Assembly: GCA_002422725.1 (NCBI GenBank)
Contig: DITE01000020.1
Location: 54,097-118,096, forward strand
Length of the DNA: 64,000 nucleotides
From: Bacteroidales bacterium UBA6192
GTDB lineage: Bacteria > Bacteroidota > Bacteroidia > Bacteroidales > F082
Reading direction: 5' to 3'
The notes under the pieces were generated by a model that ran no database searches, had not been told where the DNA came from, and worked only from the letters and a program-made list of their open reading frames with translations. The position numbers and the translations under genes were made by a program. Shown one piece after another: positions 25,411 through 34,817 of this stretch (positions are counted from its first letter, which is position 1; each line of letters begins with the position of its first letter).

Positions 25411-25441
25411 TAATTGCAAAATGTATCAAAATCGCACATTT
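25404..25441 (-). promoter_or_regulatory. Conserved 38-nt element at the ECF sigma start (copy 2)
   Basis: Minus-strand AAATGTGCGATTTT, six variable bases, TTTTGCAATTAATGGGTG; the ATG in the last block is the sigma start codon. Same as 19375-19412 in sequence and spacing. A further core TGCGATTT lies on the plus strand at 25466-25473, forming an 8-bp inverted repeat with the copy here (arms 25429-25436 and 25466-25473). Confidence 0.7.
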
Positions 25442-25577
25442 GAAACCATGAAAATTTCGAAAAAATGCGATTTAAATTATTAATATTCAATGAATTAAAA
25501 AAATGAAAAAATATTTTTTGACTGAATTTTTTTTCCCCATTCTCACCACAAACTTAATAAAAACCATTGAAGGTTTA

Positions 25578-25585
25578 TATCTTTG
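25578..25585 (+). promoter_or_regulatory. -7 box of the endonuclease-family gene
   Basis: TATCTTTG, matching TAnnTTTG. Expected start near 25592, which supports the ATG at 25606 over the one at 25567. No good -33 element. Confidence 0.5.
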
Positions 25586-25605
25586 GCCTAAATTCATTTG
25601 GCCAT

Positions 25606-26670
25606 ATGGTTTTCAACAGTTCCCGACATAAATATTTTGTCATACACTTTTTTCTGCTATGCTTTCAAACTGCTTTCACACAGCATACCTATACTCAAAA
25701 AGACAATGCAGCATTTCGGGTAGCTTTTTACAATGTTGAGAATTTTTTTGACACCTCGGTTGATTCTACCAGAGAGTACAATGCATTTACTCCGGACGGC
25801 GAACAAAGATGGACTTTATCAAGGTATATGCAGAAGAAAATGAATTTGTATAAAACAATTATGGCTATTGGCGAAGGCAATCCACCCGGGATTATCGGCT
25901 TTTGTGAGGTTGAAAATGAAAAGGTGTTAACTGATCTGGTATTGAACACTCCGCTTAAATCGTTTCAGTACAGAGTAGTTCATTATGAATCGCCCGACCG
26001 AAGGGGAATAGATGTTGGGCTTGTTTACCGAAAGGAAGGAATTGTCCTATTGAAGAGCAAGGCTATTCCGGTAAGGGATTCTTTGGATATTACATTTGTG
26101 ACACGGGATATCTTGTATGCTAAGTTTGAGATATTCGGGGCCGACACCTTGCATGTATTCATTAATCATTGGCCATCGCGGTATGGTGGGGTGCTGGCTT
26201 CTGTTGACAAACGCATGCTGGTTGCCCGGTTATTACGCCACCATGTAGATTCTTTGAGTAATGTCAGCGAAATGCCTAAAATTTTGATTATGGGCGATTT
26301 TAACGATGACCCAAATGATCTGAGTTTAGTAGATGGATTAGGTGCATTTGCGATTGACAAGATTAATAGCCCAAACCAATTGGTTAATTTATTTGCCATT
26401 CCGGATCAACTCGGTTCTCAGGGAACAATAAAATACATGCAGAACTGGCAGATATTTGACCAGATAATAATTTCACAATCCTTGATGCATGCCAATCAGA
26501 GACTCCGTTTACGAAAAAACAGCGCACGCATCTTTTTACGCGATTTTTTGCTCACTGATGACGAACGTCATCTGGGTAAAATGCTGCACAGAACATTTTC
26601 GGGACCACGATACATAGGCGGTTACAGCGATCACTTACCCATTTATGTTGACCTTGAATGTATACGATAG
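25606..26670 (+). CDS. Exported endonuclease/exonuclease/phosphatase (EEP) family protein
   Basis: 354 aa. Hydrophobic N-terminus (KYFVIHFFLLCFQTAFTQ) suggests export. EEP-fold motifs in order: RVAFYNVENFFD (Asn), IGFCEVEN (metal-binding Glu), RGIDVGLVYR, FINHWPSRYGG (catalytic His), ILIMGDFNDDP (Asp and Asn) and GGYSDHLPIYVDL (final Asp-His). A metal-dependent phosphodiesterase or phosphatase; whether the substrate is extracellular DNA, a lipid or a phosphoester cannot be told. The frame is open from 25567, but that start lies upstream of the -7 box, so 25606 is chosen. Divergent from the ECF sigma gene. Confidence 0.85.
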   Translation: MVFNSSRHKYFVIHFFLLCFQTAFTQHTYTQKDNAAFRVAFYNVENFFDTSVDSTREYNAFTPDGEQRWTLSRYMQKKMNLYKTIMAIGEGNPPGIIGFCEVENEKVLTDLVLNTPLKSFQYRVVHYESPDRRGIDVGLVYRKEGIVLLKSKAIPVRDSLDITFVTRDILYAKFEIFGADTLHVFINHWPSRYGGVLASVDKRMLVARLLRHHVDSLSNVSEMPKILIMGDFNDDPNDLSLVDGLGAFAIDKINSPNQLVNLFAIPDQLGSQGTIKYMQNWQIFDQIIISQSLMHANQRLRLRKNSARIFLRDFLLTDDERHLGKMLHRTFSGPRYIGGYSDHLPIYVDLECIR

Positions 26671-26753
26671 ATAAGAAATCTTCCAGTTGAGGTGGCAAAA
26701 GCGACTTCTGATAAAATTGGAGAATGATTGTTAAATAAGCTCCTAAATAAAAA

Positions 26754-27317
26754 TCATTGATTTATTTTGTTGAGATAATCCGGTATATCATTTAAAGGCA
26801 AAATTAGGGCTGTTGGACAATGATCCATGGCTGACATGGGCATAATAGGGACCTCTGCACTTTCAGGCGATTGAATGATGGCCAGCCCACCTGCCCGGGC
26901 AATTTTTTCTAAGCCTGATGCACCATCATTGTTGGCTCCGGTCAGAATGATACCAATCAGGTGTTTCCCCCAAACATAGGAAGCTGTTTCAAAAAGAATA
27001 TCGATTGAAGGTCTGGAAAAATTAACCTTCTCTTCCACAGATAGGCTAAGGGTTTGATCTTCCTCAACCAATAAATGAAAGTTAGGTGGGGCGAGATAAA
27101 CATGACCTGATCTCACCGGCTCTCTTTCATCGGCTTCCTTGACATGCAGAGGTGATATCTGATTAAAATATCTTGCCATAAAACTATCGGAATGCGGACT
27201 GATGTGTTGCACGATGATAATGGGCAGCATAAAATCCTTTCTAAGGCCCAATATAATCGTTTTTAAGGCAATTAATCCGCCAGCCGATGATCCGATAACA
27301 ATTGCCTTATAAGCCAT
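26754..27317 (-). CDS. cheB: CheB-type protein-glutamate methylesterase (no receiver domain)
   Basis: 187 aa from the ATG at 27317 (MAYKAIVIGSSAGG); a 16-residue extension into cheR is open but not family-like. Contains only the CheB catalytic domain, with the triad Ser11 (GSSAGG), His38 (IVQHIS) and Asp131 (LTGANNDGA). The N-terminal REC domain that normally controls CheB is missing, so activity must be set by partners such as the kinases upstream. The start overlaps the end of cheR by 11 nt. It would demethylate glutamate residues that CheR methylates. Confidence 0.92.
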   Translation of the reverse strand: MAYKAIVIGSSAGGLIALKTIILGLRKDFMLPIIIVQHISPHSDSFMARYFNQISPLHVKEADEREPVRSGHVYLAPPNFHLLVEEDQTLSLSVEEKVNFSRPSIDILFETASYVWGKHLIGIILTGANNDGASGLEKIARAGGLAIIQSPESAEVPIMPMSAMDHCPTALILPLNDIPDYLNKINQ

Positions 27318-28203
27318 ACTTATTGTCTGAAACTTTCTTCTTGTAAATTTTTTCTTTTGCGTCAATTACAACATACTGATCAACCATTTCGGTGAACATG
27401 AGGTTTTCTTTTGAACCAAGTCCCAGGAAACCGCCCTTTGTCAGACTATCGGTAAATAATCTGATGACTTTGTTTTGCAACTCTTTGTTAAAATATATGA
27501 GAACATTCCTGCAAATGATTAGGTTTACTTCAGCAAATACACTATCTGTGGCAAGATTATGCTCGGCAAAAACGATGTTTTTTTTAAGATCCTGATTGAA
27601 AATAACTGCATCATACCTTGCAAAATAATAGTCAGAAAATGAGTTCAATCCACCTGCCATCTGATAGTTCGAAGTGTATTCTTTTATTCTGTTTATCGGG
27701 TAAATACCTTTCTTTGCTGTTTCAAGGACAAGCGGATTAAAATCCGTTGCGTATATCTGAGCCCTGTCATACAAGCCTTCTTCCTTAAGCAAAATAGCAA
27801 ACGAATACACCTCTTCACCTGTTGCACATCCAGCATGCCAAATTTTGATAAAGGGATATGTTTTTAACAATGGAACAACTTCTTTTCTCAGACCAGCATA
27901 AAAAGAAGGATCACGATACATCTCAGTAACATTAATAGAAAGATCCTTTAAAACTATGTCAAAAAAATCGGCTTCGTGCAGCACTTTGTGCTGTAATTCT
28001 GAAATACTTTTTAACCCAAGTGCACTAAGACGGAAAAGGAGCCGACGTTTGATATGTGCTTTGTTGTAATTACGGAAATCATAACCATGGCATCGAAAGA
28101 TTGCTTCGATAAACAGTTCAATCTCGATGTTTTGAGTCAGATTGGCTTTGTTTTGATCATGTTCGTCATTTTGAATCATATGGAGTTGGCTGTTATGATT
28201 CAT
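27307..28203 (-). CDS. cheR: CheR-type protein-glutamate O-methyltransferase
   Basis: 298 aa. An all-alpha N-terminal domain (HIKRRLLFRLSALGLKSI) is followed by the SAM-binding domain: SINVTEMYRDPSFY, WHAGCATGEEVYSFAI, ATDFNPLVLETAKKGIYP, LIICRNVLIYF, GGFLGLGSKENL. Starts 3 nt after the hybrid kinase gene. No methyl-accepting chemotaxis protein, CheA or CheW is present in the window, so the substrate is not obvious. Confidence 0.93.
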   Translation of the reverse strand: MNHNSQLHMIQNDEHDQNKANLTQNIEIELFIEAIFRCHGYDFRNYNKAHIKRRLLFRLSALGLKSISELQHKVLHEADFFDIVLKDLSINVTEMYRDPSFYAGLRKEVVPLLKTYPFIKIWHAGCATGEEVYSFAILLKEEGLYDRAQIYATDFNPLVLETAKKGIYPINRIKEYTSNYQMAGGLNSFSDYYFARYDAVIFNQDLKKNIVFAEHNLATDSVFAEVNLIICRNVLIYFNKELQNKVIRLFTDSLTKGGFLGLGSKENLMFTEMVDQYVVIDAKEKIYKKKVSDNKYGL

Positions 28204-28206
28204 TCA

Positions 28207-31200
28207 CTAATTATACAACCAAACTCTCAACAATGAAATGAGTTTCGCCGAATCGACTGGTTTTGCCAGGTACTCATTAGCACCTGCAGCAATGCATTTC
28301 TCCCGGTCGTCCTTCATCGCTTTAGCGGTTAAAGCAATAATCGGAAGTTTTTGATATTTGGGTATCTTTCTGATTTCGCGCATTGCTTCATAACCATCCA
28401 TTTCGGGCATCATTACATCCATTAGAACCAAATTAATCTGAGGATTGTCGGTTAGTTTTTTAATCCCTTCAATTCCATTTTTTGCCACCACAACCTGAAT
28501 ATGAAAACCTTCCAATAAACTTGTAATAGCGAATACATTTCGCATGTCATCATCAACAACAAGAACTGTCTTGCCTTCGAGCACATCCTCTTGCCCATGA
28601 ATTTTTTTCAGGATATTTTGTTTCTTCTCAGGCAATTCTGATTCTATCTGATGAAGGAATATGGTTGTTTCAGAGAGTAGTCTTTCAAATGAGCGAGCAC
28701 CTTTCAGGATGATGCTTTCAGCGAATTTCTGTAACTTCAGGTCTTCCTCCTTTGTCAGTTCTTTTGATGTGTAAACAACAACAGGAATTTCCTTTAAAAC
28801 AGGGTTGTTTTTAATGATTTCAAGTAATTCAAATCCTGACATATTCTTTAAACCCAGATCCAGAATAATACAATCAAACTGTGATTTCTGCAACAATTCA
28901 TAGGCAACTTCACCACTATCGACAGCTGTAATGCTTACATGTTCTTCTGTCATCAGATTCTCAATACTTTTCCTTGTAATCGGATCATCTTCAACCACTA
29001 AGAGTTTTTTATTTGTGGTTGCTACAATATGATCAATTCGTTCAAAAGCACTCTGCAACGACTCAGTTGTAACTGGCTTACTCAGATATCCTATAGCACC
29101 AAGTTTGAGTGAATCAAGTGATTTATCCTCTGCCGAAATAAAGTGTACGGGAATGTGACGGGTTCTTTTGTTTCTTTTTAACCTCCTCATCACCTCATAT
29201 CCGTCTATTCCCGGCAGACCAATGTCTAAAATAATTGCACTAGGGGTATAGAAATCGGCATAATGAAGCCCCGATTCACCATCAAAAGCCAGAATACATT
29301 TATAGCGATGTTCGTGTGCAAGATCGTAAAGTAGTCTAGCGAAGGTTTTATCATCCTCAATAACCAAAAGAGTTTTATCACCTTCAGTTATGGAGTTTCT
29401 GTCATCATTCGCTCTTTCAGCTGCGCTGTGGTGTTCAGTGCCGATTTCACTTTTATGCTCTTCATTATCTGTGTCTTGTGACATGTTGACGGATTCATCC
29501 GCCGAAATGACTGTTTCAAAAGTTGTAACCTGTGTGTCATCCTTTGTTATGGTTAATACTTCAGGCAGGTAAAGGGTAAAAGTGGTGCCTTTTCCTTCAA
29601 AACTTTCAACATGAATTTCGCCACCCAGCAATTCAGCAAATCCTTTTGAGATGCTTAAGCCAAGACCAGTGCCACCATACTTTCGGCTTGTGGTACCATC
29701 GGCCTGCTGAAATGCATTAAAAATAAGCATTAGTTTTTCCTGAGGAATTCCAATGCCGGTGTCGGAAACTGCGATTGCAATGGTAGTTTCTGTTGATAGA
29801 TTAGTACGGAATTTTATGCTTTCATCTGGTCTGTAGACATTTAATTTGATTGTACCTTCATGCGTAAACTTAATGGCATTTGAGTACAAGTTTTTAATGA
29901 TCTGATAAACGCGTTGGGCATCGGTATGAATCATTGCCGGCACCTGCTTGCTGATACCTGTGAATAATTCAAGGCCTTTTTTTTCTGCGACCGGGCCAAA
30001 AGTTTTTTGAATGTAGTTTGAAAGATCATCGAAATACATACTTTCAATATACAAATCAATTTTGCCTGATTCAACTTTGCTCAGATCAAGAATCTCATTG
30101 ATCAGATCGAGCAGGTCACTTCCGGCACTGTTTATTGTTTTGGCATATTCAAGTTCTTTTGGATCAAGATGTTGTTTGCGGTTTTCTGAGAGCAATTGCG
30201 AAAGTACAAGTATACTATTAAGCGGGGTGCGCAATTCGTGCGACATATTTGCAAGAAACTCTGATTTGTAGCGGGATGCCAGCTCAAGGTCTTTGGCTTT
30301 TTGTTCAATCTCTTTGCGGGCAAATTCAAGTTCTTTATTTTTAACTTTTATAGCGTCACGTTGAATTTCAAGTGCATGCGTTCTTTCTTCAAGTTCTTCG
30401 TTTGTTACTTTCAGTTCTTCCTGCTGCGATTGAAGGTTTTCCTCTGATATACGCAGCGCATTTGTTTGCTCCTGCAACTCTTCATTCGCTTGCCTCAGTT
30501 CTTCCTGTTGAACAGCGAGTTCATTTGCCTGTTCCTGAGTCTGTAGCAGCAGTTTCTTCACCTTTTCATCTGCTTTTGAAGTGGTAATAGCAATGCCAAT
30601 ACTATTTGCTGCCATTTGCATAAAGGTGAGGTTGAGTTCAGTAAAAGGATTAATTGATACAAGTTCAATTACACCAACAAGCATATTCTCGAACAGAATC
30701 GGGCAAACCAGCATGTTTTTTGGTACAACTATATGACTTCCGATTCTAAAAGAATGATTTGTTTCCTTGTCATTGACAACCAATATCTTCTTATCTACCG
30801 CGGCCTGTCCAACAAATCCGCTACCCGGTTTTATCATCTCAAATTTTACCGTTTCGTTTTCCTCCATGGCAAATTTTCCTGACAGGTACAGCGTTTTATC
30901 AGTTTCATCATACAGGTAGATCAATCCAACATTAGCATTCAGATAGGGTGCCAGAAATGAAATAATTTCTGTTGCAAGTTCCTTAAGCATTTTTTGACCA
31001 CTTAAGCTTTGTCCCAGCGAATTCAGTCCTGTTTTTAACCAGTCTTGATTTGTGCTTTCAGTCCTGTTTCTTTGCAGGGTATTGGTCATTTCAAAAAGAG
31101 CCAGACCAAGTGTGTCATTATCACTTCTGGGTGTAACTGTAACCTCATAATCACCCTTTGCAATCCGGTTTGCCTGACCTACAACCTGCCTGAAACTCTC

Positions 31201-32589
31201 AACCATCTGGTTCATTGATTTGCCAAGTATGTCTTCTTCACTTCGTATTTCAACAGTTTCGCTGTAGTCACCTTTTGCCATCGCTTTGGCCACAGAAGCA
31301 TATGACTGCAAAGAATTGGAGAGCCTGTTAAAAGTATCCACCATTTCGCCAACCTCATTGTTTGGCGCTTTAATGGTTTTGTTATGAAGTTGACCAACAG
31401 CGACTTGCTTTGCCCAAGACGATAGTTGTTTTATCGGGTTAACGAACCATCTTGTTACAAGGATAGAAATAAAGAAAACAGCGATAATTGTTATGATGAA
31501 CGATAGCTTAACAATGTCGCTGAGCTTTCTGGCATAAGCAAAAGCTTCCCGGTGTTCAATTTCCTCGATGAGTGTCCAGTTAACCCCAACCTTTTCAAGA
31601 TAAGTTAGATTGCGGTATATCCCCAGGACAAACTTACCCTTGTTGTCGGAGTCGTAAGTTGACACCTTTTCTTCATCCAGTTCATACGTTCTCAGGAAAG
31701 GCATATTGTTTCTGTGTTGCAGATAAAATAACCAATCCTTAACTTTCTGATTCTCAACTTTCATTTTTAGAATATCTTCATCCTGTCCAAACCTCATTGC
31801 TGATCGCAGCATTTGATCCTTCCCTACAATGTATGCTTGTCCGGTTTCGCCATAGCCGGCATCCTGCTGGATAATCTGATTAATCCTGTTCATTGTGATC
31901 TGTAATGCAATGATGCCAACTACACGATTATTAGAGTCGATCACCGGCTGGGTAAAAAAGCCGGAGAGTTCATTCAGTGAGGGCGCGTAATATTCAAGGT
32001 CAGAAAAATATATCTTCTTGTTATCGATTGAGTTACGGCATGCTTTGGCAAATCTTGTAGTGCTTAAAGTTCCGGAAAAGATGTTTTTTCCGAGATCAGA
32101 CTCTTCGCGAAGACTAAACAGGATGTCCCCATTTTTGTCGATAAAATACATATCATAATAACCATTCCGTACGTTGAGGTTTCTGAATTCATCACGATGA
32201 TCCCGTGTTAACTTATCGTATTGTTCACTGAGTTTAAATTTCTCAAAATCGTACTGAAATTTGTGATATGATGAGCTTAGGTCTTCCAGAAATTTAACAT
32301 CATTCTGCTGACGGCTATTAATTTCCAGGAAGTTTATAACTTCTCCAAAAAATGAATGGATATTTTCGACTCTGAGCAGTGAGGTAGAATGCAGAGATTT
32401 TTCAGCAACAATGGTAAGTCCGTGATAGGCATTCAAAAAATTGATGAAACTGATCGATGCAAGTGGCACAATTGATATTGCCAGAAACCATATCAGCAGG
32501 GACTTTCCGACACCAATATAACGCCATGACCGTATTGAGTATCTGATTTTTTCCCAACTGCTTGCGTTGTTATAATCAAGATTTTCCAT
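28207..32589 (-). CDS. Hybrid sensor kinase: Cache-HAMP-GAF-HisKA-HATPase-REC-REC-REC
   Basis: 1460-aa membrane hybrid histidine kinase. TM1 (about residues 29-51), periplasmic Cache-like sensor (~55-355; EKVGVNWTLIEEI near its end), TM2 (~357-380), HAMP (~381-435) plus two HAMP-like repeats (AKAMAKGDYSETVEI; ANRIAKGDYEVTV), GAF (~530-690), a long Gln/Glu-rich coiled coil (~690-775), HisKA with His784 (MSHELRTPLN), HATPase (NLYSNAIKF, DTGIGIPQEKL, GGTGLGLSISKGFAELLGG), then three receivers with phospho-acceptor Asp1122, Asp1244 and Asp1391. It has no output domain, so the signal must leave by phosphotransfer or contact. Operon: other hybrid kinase upstream, cheR and cheB downstream. Confidence 0.93.
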   Translation of the reverse strand: MENLDYNNASSWEKIRYSIRSWRYIGVGKSLLIWFLAISIVPLASISFINFLNAYHGLTIVAEKSLHSTSLLRVENIHSFFGEVINFLEINSRQQNDVKFLEDLSSSYHKFQYDFEKFKLSEQYDKLTRDHRDEFRNLNVRNGYYDMYFIDKNGDILFSLREESDLGKNIFSGTLSTTRFAKACRNSIDNKKIYFSDLEYYAPSLNELSGFFTQPVIDSNNRVVGIIALQITMNRINQIIQQDAGYGETGQAYIVGKDQMLRSAMRFGQDEDILKMKVENQKVKDWLFYLQHRNNMPFLRTYELDEEKVSTYDSDNKGKFVLGIYRNLTYLEKVGVNWTLIEEIEHREAFAYARKLSDIVKLSFIITIIAVFFISILVTRWFVNPIKQLSSWAKQVAVGQLHNKTIKAPNNEVGEMVDTFNRLSNSLQSYASVAKAMAKGDYSETVEIRSEEDILGKSMNQMVESFRQVVGQANRIAKGDYEVTVTPRSDNDTLGLALFEMTNTLQRNRTESTNQDWLKTGLNSLGQSLSGQKMLKELATEIISFLAPYLNANVGLIYLYDETDKTLYLSGKFAMEENETVKFEMIKPGSGFVGQAAVDKKILVVNDKETNHSFRIGSHIVVPKNMLVCPILFENMLVGVIELVSINPFTELNLTFMQMAANSIGIAITTSKADEKVKKLLLQTQEQANELAVQQEELRQANEELQEQTNALRISEENLQSQQEELKVTNEELEERTHALEIQRDAIKVKNKELEFARKEIEQKAKDLELASRYKSEFLANMSHELRTPLNSILVLSQLLSENRKQHLDPKELEYAKTINSAGSDLLDLINEILDLSKVESGKIDLYIESMYFDDLSNYIQKTFGPVAEKKGLELFTGISKQVPAMIHTDAQRVYQIIKNLYSNAIKFTHEGTIKLNVYRPDESIKFRTNLSTETTIAIAVSDTGIGIPQEKLMLIFNAFQQADGTTSRKYGGTGLGLSISKGFAELLGGEIHVESFEGKGTTFTLYLPEVLTITKDDTQVTTFETVISADESVNMSQDTDNEEHKSEIGTEHHSAAERANDDRNSITEGDKTLLVIEDDKTFARLLYDLAHEHRYKCILAFDGESGLHYADFYTPSAIILDIGLPGIDGYEVMRRLKRNKRTRHIPVHFISAEDKSLDSLKLGAIGYLSKPVTTESLQSAFERIDHIVATTNKKLLVVEDDPITRKSIENLMTEEHVSITAVDSGEVAYELLQKSQFDCIILDLGLKNMSGFELLEIIKNNPVLKEIPVVVYTSKELTKEEDLKLQKFAESIILKGARSFERLLSETTIFLHQIESELPEKKQNILKKIHGQEDVLEGKTVLVVDDDMRNVFAITSLLEGFHIQVVVAKNGIEGIKKLTDNPQINLVLMDVMMPEMDGYEAMREIRKIPKYQKLPIIALTAKAMKDDREKCIAAGANEYLAKPVDSAKLISLLRVWLYN

Positions 32590-32628
32590 ATATTTTCCAA
32601 GGATATTTCTTCAACAAACTAACCTTTA

Positions 32629-34647
32629 TTACTTTAGGGAATATTTTTGAACCGTTTCGAACAACTCGTTTGGATTAACAGGTTTTGTGATATAAAAGTC
32701 CATTCCTGCTTCGATACACTTTTCTCTGTCCCCTTTCATTGCATGGGCAGTCATCGCTACAATCGGAGTGTGTCTTCCAGATATTTTTTCATTTTGACGG
32801 ATGGTTCTTGTAGCATCAAATCCATCCATTTCTGGCATCTGCACGTCCATAAGAATGATGCTGAAGTTTTCATTCTGTACGATTTCAGTGGCGAGCCTCC
32901 CGTTTTCCACGGCCTTTACAATCCAGCCTTTCTTCTCGAGTAATTGGGTAACAATTTTTCTGTTAATGATCTGATCTTCAGCAACCAGAATTTTTAACAC
33001 ATTTTCTGTAGATTTCTTTGATTCTTGTATCTGTGGTGTGCTCACCTCATTTTTCGAAGAAGTACTGAATTTCTTCAACAAATAATCCTTTAAGTCATTT
33101 TGCAGAACCGGCTTTGAGAGAAAGTCAAATTGATTTGCTTTTTTTATTTTAAGTATATCGATGGATGCTTTGCTAGGCGACAACAACACAAATTCAGGCA
33201 TTGGTTTGCCCTCCAGGATTTCCTTCATTTTCAGCGCTACCTCCGAGCCATTTCTGTCGCGCAGATAAAAATCAATCATAACCAGATCGAAGGATTCGTT
33301 TTTGATCAATTCAATTCCTTCATGACAATTGCTAATATACCGGTGTTTAATTCCCCAGTTGTTCAGCAGGTCAGTGACTAATGCGGCAGATTTTTCATGG
33401 TCATCAACAATGAGAATGTTGTAATCATGATTGGGCTTGTCAAGAACCAGTTCCCATGGTTTACTGATCTGATTGCCTGTTATCATATTGAGTCTGAAGA
33501 AAAACTTGCTCCCTATACCCTGTTTGCTGTCAACTTTTACCTGACCCCCCATCAGGTTGACAAGTTTCTGGCTAATAGTAAGTCCGAGCCCTGTGCCTCC
33601 ATGGGTGCGGGTTGTGGATGTGTCAACCTGGGTGTAGGATTCGAAAAGACGTCCGATTTTTTCTTTGGGAATTCCGATACCTGTGTCTTCAACCGAAAAC
33701 TCAATACTAACCTGTTCTTCAATATGATCAAGCATTCTGACATACAACGACACAACACCTTCTTCGGTAAACTTAATGGCATTGCTCAGCAAGTTGATCA
33801 GGATCTGTCTCAGACGCAACGGATCTCCGATCAAAATGTCGGGCAGGTCGGGCGAAATCTCACAGATGAATTCAAGTTTTTCCTGAAATATCTTGATGGA
33901 TAACAGGTTAACAATTTTTTGAATAACTTCCCTGATACTAAATTCGATCTCCTCAAGTTCGAGTCTTTCTGCTTCAATTTTCGAAATATCCAGAATTTCA
34001 TTGATAATTTCGAGTAGTGATTCTCCTGATGTTTTTATGTCGAGTAGGCGTTCTTTTTGTATGGTGTTAATTTCATCATCCATCAGACCCAGCTCTGCCA
34101 TACCAATAATGCCATTAAGCGGGGTGCGTATTTCGTGACTCATTGTTGCCAAAAAGGAGCTCTTTGCTGTAGTGGCTTCTTCAGCAATTTTTTTCGCTGA
34201 GTTTAACTCGTTAATTGTTTTGGCCAGTTTTCTGGTGGTTTCTTCCAGGGCATTCTTATGTTGGAAAAACTCGATAAAGGCCTTAATCTTACTCTGAAGT
34301 ATTTCCAGGTCAAGAGGTTTGTAAAGATAATCAACAGCTCCGGTTTCATAACCCCGGAAGATGTGCTGACGTTGTTTACTTATAGCTGTAACAAAAATAA
34401 TGGGAATAAACTTTGTTTTTTCGCTGCTTCGCATGATTTCGGCCACTTCAAATCCATCCATTCCCGGCATCTGCACATCCATGAGAACAAGCGATATATC
34501 ATTTTCAAGCATAATACTCAAGGCTTCATTTCCAGAGTTCGCTTTAATGATATTGAGATCTTCGCTTTCCAGAATGCCTTCGAGGCTTAACAGGTTTTCA
34601 GGTCTGTCGTCGACGATAAGCACATTAAATTTTATTTTATCAACCAT
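32629..34647 (-). CDS. Soluble hybrid kinase: REC-HisKA-HATPase-REC-REC
   Basis: 672 aa, no transmembrane segment. N-terminal receiver (IVDDRPENLLSLEGIL, acceptor Asp57 in LMDVQMPGMDG), coiled coil, HisKA with His171 (MSHEIRTPLNGIIGM), HATPase (LINLLSNAIKFTEEG, DTGIGIPKEKIG, HGGTGLGLTISQKLVNLMGG), a divergent receiver (ILIVDDHEKSAALV, MIDFYLRDRNG) and a C-terminal receiver (LVAEDQIINRKIV, LMDVQMPEMDGFD, AMTAHAMKGDREKC). As first gene of the operon, 39 nt before the Cache-HAMP kinase, it could receive phosphate through its N-terminal receiver and act as a phosphorelay hub. Confidence 0.93.
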   Translation of the reverse strand: MVDKIKFNVLIVDDRPENLLSLEGILESEDLNIIKANSGNEALSIMLENDISLVLMDVQMPGMDGFEVAEIMRSSEKTKFIPIIFVTAISKQRQHIFRGYETGAVDYLYKPLDLEILQSKIKAFIEFFQHKNALEETTRKLAKTINELNSAKKIAEEATTAKSSFLATMSHEIRTPLNGIIGMAELGLMDDEINTIQKERLLDIKTSGESLLEIINEILDISKIEAERLELEEIEFSIREVIQKIVNLLSIKIFQEKLEFICEISPDLPDILIGDPLRLRQILINLLSNAIKFTEEGVVSLYVRMLDHIEEQVSIEFSVEDTGIGIPKEKIGRLFESYTQVDTSTTRTHGGTGLGLTISQKLVNLMGGQVKVDSKQGIGSKFFFRLNMITGNQISKPWELVLDKPNHDYNILIVDDHEKSAALVTDLLNNWGIKHRYISNCHEGIELIKNESFDLVMIDFYLRDRNGSEVALKMKEILEGKPMPEFVLLSPSKASIDILKIKKANQFDFLSKPVLQNDLKDYLLKKFSTSSKNEVSTPQIQESKKSTENVLKILVAEDQIINRKIVTQLLEKKGWIVKAVENGRLATEIVQNENFSIILMDVQMPEMDGFDATRTIRQNEKISGRHTPIVAMTAHAMKGDREKCIEAGMDFYITKPVNPNELFETVQKYSLK

Positions 34648-34817
34648 ATGGCTATTGTTTTGGGAGCTTTAACAATAAGTTTAAATCAAGCAAATATACA
34701 ATATCCTCGCTTATTCCGACAGCAATTTCTCCTTTCAACAAGAATTCATAGTCACAGTTAAAGCAAAGAATAACCTTCATAATTTGAAGTAAAACTTCTC
34801 TACCCATGAGGATTGTC

